A model generated the notes under the pieces. The model had not been told where the DNA came from and did not search any database. It saw nothing but the letters and a program-made list of their open reading frames with translations. Of a DNA stretch of 64,000 nucleotides, positions 1 to 7,530 are shown piece by piece. The first letter of the stretch is position 1; every line of letters begins with the position of its first letter. This DNA comes from Saccharibacillus brassicae (lineage in GTDB: Bacteria; Bacillota; Bacilli; Paenibacillales; Paenibacillaceae). The translations under genes were made by a program, and so were the position numbers. Where the stretch lies: contig NZ_CP041217.1 of the NCBI RefSeq assembly GCF_006542275.1, positions 434,001-498,000 of the forward strand. Reading direction: 5' to 3'.

Positions 1-658
1 GGATTTCTTTCTCGCTGAGCCAGGAACCGGCGAAATGATGGATAGTGCAGCTTTCCTCGGGAATCGGACGATCGGCAATCTTGGATTTGTCCGGACTCCA
101 TTCCAGCGGACAGAATACATCTTTCGGATATAGGGCAAACCCTTCAAAGACCTGATAGCGGTTATCGGGCACGAATCCTCTTGACACGCAGTATTCCGTA
201 ATAATCTTGACGTTGGTCGTAATGTCCATATTGCCGTCCGGCTTGATAAAAGCCCGGTTTTCGTAATAACTTAGGAAATCGCGGATAACGGGGCTGCCCG
301 CCTGCGCTCCGATAACAGCCGTAGGAATCGTTCGCAGCGTCTCAAAACCGGAAAATGCTTCGTGCTTCAGAAAAGGATCAAGCGTCTTCAGTACCTGAAC
401 ATCGGTATCCATATAGATTCCGCCCTGGGTATACAAGGCATGCAGGCGGACGTAGTCGCTGACAAAAGCATACTTTTTGGACGCGTACGCCTGTCGAACG
501 AACAGATTGGATTCAATATCGAAGCTGTCTTCGTCCCAACGCACGATTTCGTAATCCGGCAGATGCAGCTTCCAGCTCTCGATGCATTTAACGGCAAGTT
601 CCGGCAGCTCGCTGCGGCCGAACCAGCAGTAATGAATGATTTTTGGAATACGTTCCAC
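1..658 (-). CDS. GT32-family glycosyltransferase, 3' end cut by window edge
   Basis: My own translation of the minus strand from the GTG at 658 gives an open frame to the left edge (219 codons seen). It opens with ERIPKIIHYCWFG, the signature of the DXD sugar-binding glycosyltransferase family 32 (capsule and lipopolysaccharide mannosyl/galactosyl transferases). A second family block reads YVRLHALYTQGGIYMDTDV, carrying the DxD metal/nucleotide-sugar motif (MDTDV). An AGGGAGG ribosome site sits just upstream and overlaps the stop of the GT2 gene, only 14 bases away, so the two are one operon. The role is inferred to be addition of a sugar to a surface polysaccharide. The acceptor and sugar cannot be told from sequence. 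The C-terminus is outside the window. Confidence 0.9.
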   Translation of the reverse strand, partial: MERIPKIIHYCWFGRSELPELAVKCIESWKLHLPDYEIVRWDEDSFDIESNLFVRQAYASKKYAFVSDYVRLHALYTQGGIYMDTDVQVLKTLDPFLKHEAFSGFETLRTIPTAVIGAQAGSPVIRDFLSYYENRAFIKPDGNMDITTNVKIITEYCVSRGFVPDNRYQVFEGFALYPKDVFCPLEWSPDKSKIADRPIPEESCTIHHFAGSWLSEKEI

Positions 659-672
659 TTCCGTTCCTCCCT

Positions 673-1800
673 TTAGACTATTTTGGCTTGCGTAACCCCT
701 AATGCATTGACCTTCTGACGCCCGGACCATTTTTTCTTGACGTTCGACAAGCCCAGGAACAAACGCAGATACCAGGCGGCGGCCCGATACCTTTTTTTGC
801 CGCACAACATGGCGAACACTCGCATTGGCAGCCAGAGTCCCCGGTCGCTTCCTTCTTTTGTCATGCTTTTTTCGAACAGCGGATGCGTGCCGGCTTGCTT
901 CAATTCTTTATGTATGACTCTGATTTTCATGCCGGAAGACAGATTGTGCAGGCAGCTGTTTTGCACCCGTTCAAAAAATAATCGGGACAGCAGCGCCTGA
1001 TACACGTTGGAATTGGCATAATCGGCATAATAATCGGAAAAGCGGTCCACCAAAAAAAGCTCTCTTTTCAAATAATCCGGCTTCGGACTGTTCATCAAGG
1101 AATCGCCGCGCTGGAAGTAGCAGTAGAACGATTCGGACACCGCGGAACAGACTCCGGCATGCTTGAGAAAGCAGAGATTGAACAGCACGTCTTCGCTAAA
1201 CACCCTGCGGTTCGATTCGAATCTCAACGCCTGGCTTTGAATGATACTGCGGCGGTAAATCTTGTTCCACACGACGACGGAGTATCTTTTGTCATTCCAG
1301 AATTTATCCAGTCCGAACAGGGGCAGTTCGAGCTTCTCGCTGCGCAGGCCGAGTACGCCGTGTTCAAGACGCCCGTCTTCGTACGCCAACGTATAGTCGC
1401 ACGCACACAAATCCGCCTCATGCTTCTGCGCGCTGCGATACATCGTCTCGAATGTCTTGGGCAGAATCCAATCATCGGAGTCCACAAAACCGACAAATTC
1501 GCCCGAAGCGGCATCCAGACCGGTATTGCGGGCTCCGCTGAGTCCACGGTTTTCCTGACGGATAACTTGGATCCGTTCGTCCCGTTTCTCATATTCGCGC
1601 GCAACTGCCGGCGATCCGTCGGTCGAACCGTCGTCGATTACAATAATTTCGATGTTTTCCAGCGTTTGCGCAAGCAAACTGTCCAAACATCTTCCTAGGT
1701 AATGTTCCACGTTAAATACGGGTACGATTACACTTACCAACGGTTTCAGCTTCCTCTGCCTCCTTCTTTCATCATAATTGGCGATTCGCCATGCTTCCAC
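673..1800 (-). CDS. GT2-family glycosyltransferase
   Basis: GT-A fold glycosyltransferase of family 2. The N-terminal block PLVSVIVPVFNVEHYLGRCLDSLL is followed by IEIIVIDDGSTDGS (nucleotide-sugar binding) and FVGFVDSDDWI (DxD-type metal site); a variable C-terminal part of about 150 residues has no membrane helix. It probably transfers an activated sugar to a lipid-linked or growing surface polysaccharide, working with the GT32 gene directly downstream. Start uncertain: the GTG at 1800 has no good ribosome site. An AAGGAGG lies 9 bases before an in-frame CTG at 1749, which would begin the protein at KPLVSVI, the usual N-terminus of the family. The true protein may therefore be 17 residues shorter. 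Confidence 0.92.
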   Translation of the reverse strand: MEAWRIANYDERRRQRKLKPLVSVIVPVFNVEHYLGRCLDSLLAQTLENIEIIVIDDGSTDGSPAVAREYEKRDERIQVIRQENRGLSGARNTGLDAASGEFVGFVDSDDWILPKTFETMYRSAQKHEADLCACDYTLAYEDGRLEHGVLGLRSEKLELPLFGLDKFWNDKRYSVVVWNKIYRRSIIQSQALRFESNRRVFSEDVLFNLCFLKHAGVCSAVSESFYCYFQRGDSLMNSPKPDYLKRELFLVDRFSDYYADYANSNVYQALLSRLFFERVQNSCLHNLSSGMKIRVIHKELKQAGTHPLFEKSMTKEGSDRGLWLPMRVFAMLCGKKRYRAAAWYLRLFLGLSNVKKKWSGRQKVNALGVTQAKIV

Positions 1801-1962
1801 GTAAAAAGAGCTTACTATGTACGAAAAATAGGTAAAAATGTCGAACTGTTGTTACCGACCTAGTACTTGCTGCCTAAGTGTCGATTTTATATAAACCAGA
1901 AGAACGAGACTTGAATCATTTTCTTCTATTTCCATTGATATATCAGAAAAGAAATGAAAACA

Positions 1963-2010
1963 CAAAAAAAGAAGCATTCCTATCCTGTTTTCGGATAGCC
2001 AATGCTTCTT
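1963..2010 (-). terminator. Rho-independent terminator of the fru operon
   Basis: On the minus strand an interrupted stem (GAAGCATT paired with AATGCTTC, plus an inner TATCC/GGATA) is followed by a run of seven T. It lies 27 bases beyond the fruA stop and ends the fruR-fruK-fruA transcript before the glycosyltransferase genes. Confidence 0.85.
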
Positions 2011-2036
2011 TGCCACAAAACTTTGCCTTTTTAAGG

Positions 2037-4022
2037 TTAAGCCGCTTTTTGAGCCGCGATTGCCGCGCGCTCGGCCAGCGTCTTTTTCCAGAAACCGAGG
2101 ATCAGGCCGGAGATGACGGCGCCGATCACGACGGTCAGCAGGAACAGTACCGCGTGGTTCGCAAGCGCCGCGACGAAGATACCGCCGTGCGGAGCCGGAA
2201 CGTTGATAGCCCACCATTGGGTCAGGCCGCCCGCGATCGCGGAACCGATAATGCAGGAAGTGAGCACGCGCAGCGGATCGGCGGCCGCGAACGGAATCGC
2301 GCCTTCCGTAATAAAGCTTGCGCCGAGCACGTAGTTCGTCAAGCCGGATTTGCGTTCTTCTTCCGTGAACTTGTTCTTGAACAGCGTCGTCGCCAGCGCG
2401 ATCGCGAGCGGAGGCACCATGCCGCCGGCCATAACCGCCGCCATCCAGGCGCCGTCGCCGGTCGAAGTGAAGATGCCGATCGCGAACGTGTACGCCGCTT
2501 TGTTGAACGGACCGCCCATATCGATCGCCATCATGCCGCCGAGCAGCAGGCCGAGCAGGATCGCGTTGCCGGTACCGAGGTTTTCCAGCACGTTCGTGAT
2601 CCATGTGTTCAATCCGCCGAAGACCGGATCGATGATGTAGTACATAACCAGGCCGACTGCGAGCAGGCCGAGCACCGGATAGATCAGGATCGGTTTGAGG
2701 CCGTCAATGCTCTTGGGCAGACCTCTGAACAGCTTGCGCAGACCGATCACGATGTAACCGGCCAGGAAGCCGGCAGCGAGGCCGCCGAGGAAGCCGGCGC
2801 CGGACGTGGACGCCATGTAACCGGCTACGATACCCGGCATGAGGGCCGGACGGTCGCCGATGCTCATCGCGATAAAGCCGGCGAGGATCGGAATCAGGAA
2901 GTGGAACGCGCCGTCGCCTCCGCCGATACCCATGAGCAGCTTGAAGATCGGGTTCTCCGATCCGCCGCCGCCGTACTGTTCGAACAGGAACGAGATGGCG
3001 ATCAGGATACCGCCGCCCACGACGAACGGCAGCATGTGCGAAATGCCGTTCATGAGGTCTTTGTAGATTTTGCCGCCTACGCTGACTTTGCCGCCGGCAT
3101 CCGAGCTCCCTGCCGCTCCGCCTTCATGCCGGTAGATCGGCGCGTCGCCGGTGACCGCTTTGCGGATCAGTTCTTCCGGCTTGCGGATGCCGTCGCTGAC
3201 TTTTCGCTGCAGCACCGGCTTGCCGTCGAAGCGGGCCATTTCCACGTTTTTGTCGGCAGCGATGATGACGCCGTTTGCGCGGGCGATCTCGGCGGCCGTC
3301 AGTTGATTGCCGACGCCTTCCGATCCGTTCGTCTCGACGCGGATATTGATGCCGAGTTCTTTCGCTTTTTTCTTCAGGGCGTCTTCCGCCATGAACGTAT
3401 GCGCGATGCCGGTCGGGCAGGCGGTTACGGCGACGACGAACTGGTCGGAGCTCGGATTGCCGACGATGACGTCGGCCATGCCGGAAGCGCTTCCGCCCAC
3501 GGCGGCATCGGACTGCCGCGCCGATTCGGCTCTTTTCGCTTTCTCGGCCGCTTCCGCAGCTTCGGATTGGGTCTGCGCCGCGTCGAACAGCGCCGTTACT
3601 TCGCCCGGGGTCTTGACCGCGCGCAGACGATCGAGGAAGTCCGCGTCCAGCAGCATGCGCGACAGCACTTTGAGCGCCTGCAAATGCAGGTTCGATTCGC
3701 CTTCCGGCACGGCGATCATGAAGAAGAAGTAAGCCGGCTGGTCGTCAAGCGATTCGTAGTTGACGCCCCGCGTGCTTTTGCCGAACACGATCGTCGGCTG
3801 GTTAACCGCGCCCGTCTTGGCGTGCGGCATCGCGATGCCTTCGCCGATGCCCGTGCTGGACTGCGCTTCGCGGGCGAGGATCGCCTGCTTGAACGCCGAG
3901 ACGTCGTTGATGCGGCCGCTTGCGTTCAGGGACGCGATCAACTCGTCGATCACGGGTTCTTTCGTGGCGGACCGCAGGTCCATGATCATGACCGGTTCGA
4001 TCATCAGATCCGTAATTCTCAT
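2037..4022 (-). CDS. fruA: PTS fructose transporter, fused EIIA-EIIB-EIIC
   Basis: 661-residue fructose permease of the phosphotransferase system, which imports fructose and delivers fructose-1-phosphate. The order of domains is visible: EIIA-Fru at residues 1-150 with the phospho-histidine in GIAMPHAKT (His67); an Ala/Glu-rich linker; EIIB-Fru at about 193-290 with the phospho-cysteine in ACPTGIAHTF (Cys202); and a membrane EIIC domain from about 308 to 650 with many hydrophobic helices. Length is normal for a one-piece FruA. ATG at 4022 has AGAGGAG upstream. It is the last gene after fruR and fruK, separated from fruK by 134 bases that hold a short tandem repeat. HPr and EI needed for phosphorylation are not in the window. 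Confidence 0.96.
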   Translation of the reverse strand: MRITDLMIEPVMIMDLRSATKEPVIDELIASLNASGRINDVSAFKQAILAREAQSSTGIGEGIAMPHAKTGAVNQPTIVFGKSTRGVNYESLDDQPAYFFFMIAVPEGESNLHLQALKVLSRMLLDADFLDRLRAVKTPGEVTALFDAAQTQSEAAEAAEKAKRAESARQSDAAVGGSASGMADVIVGNPSSDQFVVAVTACPTGIAHTFMAEDALKKKAKELGINIRVETNGSEGVGNQLTAAEIARANGVIIAADKNVEMARFDGKPVLQRKVSDGIRKPEELIRKAVTGDAPIYRHEGGAAGSSDAGGKVSVGGKIYKDLMNGISHMLPFVVGGGILIAISFLFEQYGGGGSENPIFKLLMGIGGGDGAFHFLIPILAGFIAMSIGDRPALMPGIVAGYMASTSGAGFLGGLAAGFLAGYIVIGLRKLFRGLPKSIDGLKPILIYPVLGLLAVGLVMYYIIDPVFGGLNTWITNVLENLGTGNAILLGLLLGGMMAIDMGGPFNKAAYTFAIGIFTSTGDGAWMAAVMAGGMVPPLAIALATTLFKNKFTEEERKSGLTNYVLGASFITEGAIPFAAADPLRVLTSCIIGSAIAGGLTQWWAINVPAPHGGIFVAALANHAVLFLLTVVIGAVISGLILGFWKKTLAERAAIAAQKAA

Positions 4023-4080
4023 TCTATTCCACTCCTCTGTGGGGTTGTCGGCACGCGGTATGCGCGCCGTTCATGCACGA

Positions 4081-4110
4081 TTTGCGTTCACTAGATTTGC
4101 GTTCACTAGA
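4081..4110. repeat. Perfect 15-bp tandem repeat, two copies
   Basis: TTTGCGTTCACTAGA occurs twice head to tail in the 134-base spacer between fruK and fruA, followed by a decayed third copy (TTCGCTGCGTTCG). No gene or hairpin function is evident. Confidence 0.85.
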
Positions 4111-4156
4111 TTCGCTGCGTTCGTTCTCGTTCCAAACCGATCTATCGGATGATCCG

Positions 4157-5068
4157 TTACAAGGGGTTGACTTGCACCTGCGGAAGCAGCGACTCGATCT
4201 TCGAGCGTTCGGCCAGATCGTCCGAGAAAGCGGTCGCGCTGCCGGAAGCGGTACCGGTCCGAAGCGCGGACAGCGGATCGCCGGTCTGCGAGAACGTTCC
4301 GACGAAGCCCGCGATCATCGAATCGCCTGCGCCGACAGAGTTTTTCACTTCGCCTCTCGGCACGTTCGCGTGATACACCCGCTCTGCGGTCACCAGCAGG
4401 GCGCCGTCGCCGGCCATGGAGATCAGCACGTTCTGCGCGCCCATCCCAAGCAGCTTGCGTCCGTAAGTGATCAGGTCTTCGCGGCCTTGAATCTCGACGC
4501 CGAACAGTTCGGCCAATTCGTGGTGGTTGGGCTTGACGAGCAGCGGCCCGTAAGGCAGCGCCTTGAGCAGCGCGTCGCCGGTCGTGTCGATCACGAAGCG
4601 CGCTCCGCGTTCGCCGATGACGCGGATCAACCGGTCGTAGAAAGCGCCTCCGAGCGAAGGCGGCACGCTGCCGGACAGCACGACGATGTCTGCCGGGGTG
4701 AGCTTGGCGAGCTGATCGACCAGTTGATCGGCTTCTTCGCTGCCGATGACCGGTCCCTGTCCGTTAATCTCGGTCTCCTGACCGTGCTTGAGCTTGATAT
4801 TGATACGCGTATCGCCCTGCACGTTCACGAAATCGGTCACGATCGATTCCGATTTCAGCACTTCTTCGATAAAGCCGCCGGTGAACCCGCCGACGAAACC
4901 GAGCGCCGTATTCGGGACATCAAGCCGGCTCAGGATACGCGAGACGTTGATCCCTTTGCCCCCGGGGAGCTTCAGGTCGCGCTTCATGCGGTTCAGGGCG
5001 TCCAGCTGCAAATCTTCCACTTCCACGATGTAATCGATGGAAGGATTAAGCGTTACGGTATAAATCAT
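4157..5068 (-). CDS. fruK: 1-phosphofructokinase
   Basis: 303-residue PfkB-family sugar kinase that turns fructose-1-phosphate, the product of FruA, into fructose-1,6-bisphosphate using ATP. It opens with MIYTVTLNPSIDY, typical of FruK/LacC. Sugar-binding glycines GGKGINVSR are at 36-44, and the ATP/anion-hole motif NSVGAGDSMIAGF has the catalytic base Asp249. Length is normal. It starts 3 bases after the fruR stop, with a GAGGG ribosome site lying inside the end of fruR, so it is cotranscribed and probably translationally coupled. The context with fruR and fruA makes 1-phosphofructokinase much more likely than tagatose-6-phosphate kinase. Confidence 0.95.
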   Translation of the reverse strand: MIYTVTLNPSIDYIVEVEDLQLDALNRMKRDLKLPGGKGINVSRILSRLDVPNTALGFVGGFTGGFIEEVLKSESIVTDFVNVQGDTRINIKLKHGQETEINGQGPVIGSEEADQLVDQLAKLTPADIVVLSGSVPPSLGGAFYDRLIRVIGERGARFVIDTTGDALLKALPYGPLLVKPNHHELAELFGVEIQGREDLITYGRKLLGMGAQNVLISMAGDGALLVTAERVYHANVPRGEVKNSVGAGDSMIAGFVGTFSQTGDPLSALRTGTASGSATAFSDDLAERSKIESLLPQVQVNPL

Positions 5069-5071
5069 GAG

Positions 5072-5818
5072 TTATCCCTCGATTATTTTGGTTTTCTCAA
5101 GAATCGATTTTCTCCACCGCTCCGGAATGGAGTCGGTAATGATGGTCGCTTCCTTGAGATCGAACAGTTTGGCAAACGCCACTTCGCCGAACTTGCTGGC
5201 GTCGGCCAGGACGTACGAACGTTCCGACAGTTGGCGGGCGCGCCGTTTGATCAGCGCTTCTTCGGGGTCCGGCGTCGTGAAGCCGAATTCGGCGTTGACG
5301 CCGTTCGTGCCGATAAAAGCTTTGTCGAACCTGAAATTGTCCATGTTCTGAAGGGCGATGCTGCCGATGACGGCTTTGGTATGACTCTTCATCATGCCGC
5401 CGAGCAGGTAGGCGCGAATATTTTTGCTTACCAGCGCTTCGACGTGCGACAGGCCATTGGTCACGACCGTGATGTCCTGCGCTTCGATAAAAGGGATCAT
5501 GGCCAGCGTCGTCGTGCCCGCATCGATATAGATACATTCTCCGTCCCGAAGCTGCATCGCCGCCGCGCGGCCGACTGCATTCTTCTGTTGAACGTTTTTG
5601 AAGGTTTTCTCTTCCATGCCGGGTTCTTCGCTCCGCCTGTGCAGCAGGGAAGCCCCGCCGTGCACGCGCTTGAGCAGATGCTGCGACTCCAGGTCGATCA
5701 GATCCCGCCGCACCGTGGACTCGGACGTACCGAGCAGCTCGACGAGTTCTTGCAGCTTGACGATTCCGGACACTTGTAAGCGCTGTAATATAATACGGTA
5801 TCTTTCTTCGGTCAGCAT
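5072..5818 (-). CDS. fruR: DeoR-family regulator of the fructose operon
   Basis: 248-residue DeoR-type regulator. The N-terminal winged helix-turn-helix reads VKLQELVELLGTSESTVRRDL followed by RVHGGASLL, the DeoR signature. The rest is a sugar-phosphate-sensing domain of the ribose-isomerase fold, with the family motifs IDAGTTT and VTNG. The start is taken at the ATG at 5818, because GGAGG lies 7 bases upstream; a longer frame beginning at 5833 would put this ribosome site inside the gene. It is the first gene of fruR-fruK-fruA and is expected to sense fructose-1-phosphate and control its own promoter. The likely DNA site is the upstream A-tract repeat array at 5881-5910. Confidence 0.93.
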   Translation of the reverse strand: MLTEERYRIILQRLQVSGIVKLQELVELLGTSESTVRRDLIDLESQHLLKRVHGGASLLHRRSEEPGMEEKTFKNVQQKNAVGRAAAMQLRDGECIYIDAGTTTLAMIPFIEAQDITVVTNGLSHVEALVSKNIRAYLLGGMMKSHTKAVIGSIALQNMDNFRFDKAFIGTNGVNAEFGFTTPDPEEALIKRRARQLSERSYVLADASKFGEVAFAKLFDLKEATIITDSIPERWRKSILEKTKIIEG

Positions 5819-5842
5819 GTTCGATTCCTCCATCTGCCATTC

Positions 5843-5871
5843 ATTGTAACGTACGTTTCGTCAAATAACAA
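5843..5871 (-). promoter_or_regulatory. Sigma-A promoter of fruRKA
   Basis: Minus-strand TTGTTA (5866-5871), a 17-base spacer and TACAAT (5843-5848), placed about 25 bases before the fruR start codon. The match and spacing are good. Confidence 0.75.
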
Positions 5872-5880
5872 TCATTTTTA

Positions 5881-5910
5881 TTCAAAAACGTTCAAAAAAG
5901 TTCAGCGTTT
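5881..5910. promoter_or_regulatory. Three 10-bp phased direct repeats upstream of the fru promoter
   Basis: TTCAAAAACG, TTCAAAAAAG and TTCAGCGTTT lie head to tail with exact 10-base phase, 9 bases upstream of the -35 hexamer of fruR. This is either the FruR binding array or an A-tract (UP-like, curved) element. Which one cannot be decided from sequence. Confidence 0.5.
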
Positions 5911-6090
5911 AATTGAGTGTCCTTTCCGCCGCCCTTTGCCGATGCACAACTGATGGTAACGCTTCCTAGGGCTGACCGTATTTTTCCTGTTCCGCCTCAT
6001 TCGTTCATCTTTATGCCTCTACTATCGGTTGAACGGTTTTGAGAGATTAGCTTTGCAAGGTCCATTTTTTCCCTTTTTTATCGGGCGCAC

Positions 6091-6130
6091 CAAAAAGCCG
6101 CGTCGTCCGCCGGATGCGGGTGACGCGGCT
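6091..6130 (-). terminator. Rho-independent terminator after the SUFU gene
   Basis: Nine-base perfect stem AGCCGCGTC/GACGCGGCT with a T5 run on the minus strand, about 90 bases beyond the stop at 6223. The 150 bases between it and the fru repeats show no gene. Confidence 0.75.
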
Positions 6131-6222
6131 CGGTCGATCGAGGCTGCCGGCGCGGCGATAACGGCACGCCGAAGGCGAATTGCGCGGCCCGAAACGACCT
6201 TGTCGCCGTGCGGGAAATGCCG

Positions 6223-7305
6223 TCAGCCGATCGTGTCCACGACGTTGCCGTCGGGATCGCGCAGCAGCGTTTTGACGATACGAATCGTCAAGGTGTTCAT
6301 CGTCTCCAGGCGGAATTGGCCTTCCTGCGCCACGAGGCGACGGGACAGTTCGGCGACCGCGTCGGCATTCAGATACAGATGCAGCCCATCCTGCACTTCG
6401 GCGATCCGGTTCTGAAGATCGGGGATCATCATCACTTCCGTGTCCGATCCGATCAGCGTCAGGCTTCGGTCGTGCATCAGCCGGCCCGTGAGGATGCGCG
6501 CCAGCGACTCGGCCTGATTGGCTCCGAGCTGCAGGACGTACGAATTGCCTTTTAGCAGGTTTCTCTGTTCTTCCCACACCAGACTCTCGAAATACAGATG
6601 GCCGGTGCTTGATCCTTCGGTGCGCACGCCGAGTTCGGCGGCCGCTCTCAGTTCGTCGCCTTGCAGCAGGGAAGCGCGGGCCATATCCGTCACGTACAGC
6701 GGCAGCCGCGTGCGCGCCAGCTCCAGAAAGCTGCGCACGTTCCACACTTTGATCAGGTCCAGTTCGTCCGCGGTAATGCCGATCACCTGAACGAACCGGA
6801 ATTCGCCGAACGGCGAGCGCACGGGGCCCAGTTCCGGGTCTTCGACGAACGCGACAGCCGTGATCGGCGTGTCTCGGTCCGCTTCGATCGGTCCGTTGGC
6901 GTCCAGATGATGGCCCGGCTGGAATCCGTGGCCGCTGCTGAACACGTAGCGGGCCAGATTTTGCAAAAAATTGATCGCCCAGACGGGCGGCTGGTCTTCG
7001 CCTTCACGCGCCAGCCGCAGCGTCAGTTCGAAGCCGAATCCGCTGACCTGCGTCGTTTTGGACTCTTTTTCATGCAGCTCCGTGAATCCGTACGTGACGT
7101 AATGCCAATGCGGGATCGGTTCTTCGCGCTTGTAGACGCTCACTCCGTCCAGCGGGTCCGGCCCTCCCAGCCGATAGGCAATCATCGTTCCGTAATGAAA
7201 CGGCTCCACATCCGGATAGATGGCGCTGAGCGCGCCGTTGATCGCGTCCCAGCCCGGCGATTCCGCCTGTTCCCCTGCCGCGCCCCGCTGTTCGTCTTCG
7301 TTCAT
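6223..7305 (-). CDS. Suppressor-of-fused (SUFU) domain protein
   Basis: 360-residue soluble protein that resembles bacterial SUFU-domain proteins: an N-terminal block with YPDVEPFHYGTMI, then PIPHWHYVTYGFTEL and GFGFELTLRL, followed by GYRPGHH-like text (FQPGHHLDANGPI). Bacterial SUFU proteins are mostly uncharacterised, and several are known as immunity proteins in polymorphic toxin loci. Here no toxin gene is adjacent, so no such role is claimed. There is no signal peptide or membrane helix. The start is set at the ATG at 7305, because GGGAGGAG lies 8 bases upstream; the GTG at 7314 abuts the ribosome site. It appears monocistronic, with terminators on both sides. Confidence 0.85.
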   Translation of the reverse strand: MNEDEQRGAAGEQAESPGWDAINGALSAIYPDVEPFHYGTMIAYRLGGPDPLDGVSVYKREEPIPHWHYVTYGFTELHEKESKTTQVSGFGFELTLRLAREGEDQPPVWAINFLQNLARYVFSSGHGFQPGHHLDANGPIEADRDTPITAVAFVEDPELGPVRSPFGEFRFVQVIGITADELDLIKVWNVRSFLELARTRLPLYVTDMARASLLQGDELRAAAELGVRTEGSSTGHLYFESLVWEEQRNLLKGNSYVLQLGANQAESLARILTGRLMHDRSLTLIGSDTEVMMIPDLQNRIAEVQDGLHLYLNADAVAELSRRLVAQEGQFRLETMNTLTIRIVKTLLRDPDGNVVDTIG

Positions 7306-7413
7306 GTTGTCCACTCCTCCCGCCTGATTCCGTACGGCATAGGCCGCGCGGCTGTGGCTTGCTTTCCTGATTGTACTTTACCCGAATAGGGATCTGTTTG
7401 AAAATGCGCAGCG

Positions 7414-7448
7414 AAAAAGCCGGCTCTCCCCATGCGGGGACAGCCGAC
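7414..7448 (-). terminator. Rho-independent terminator of the chemoreceptor gene
   Basis: Minus-strand stem GTCGGCT..AGCCGGC with an inner CCCC/GGGG pair, then T5. It lies about 80 bases after the stop at 7531. Confidence 0.75.
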
Positions 7449-7530
7449 TGTTGAATGCGTGTAATGAGGCATGCGGTACGCGTAACGGGGAATCATGCAG
7501 CGCGCGGACTCGGAATCGCAGGCTTTCGCG

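Noticed and set aside
1878-4094. Long plus-strand open frame of 738 codons antisense to fruA
   Set aside because: Its sequence is Arg/Ala/Asp/His-rich low-complexity text typical of the antisense frame of GC-rich genes; fruA on the other strand has full family motifs.
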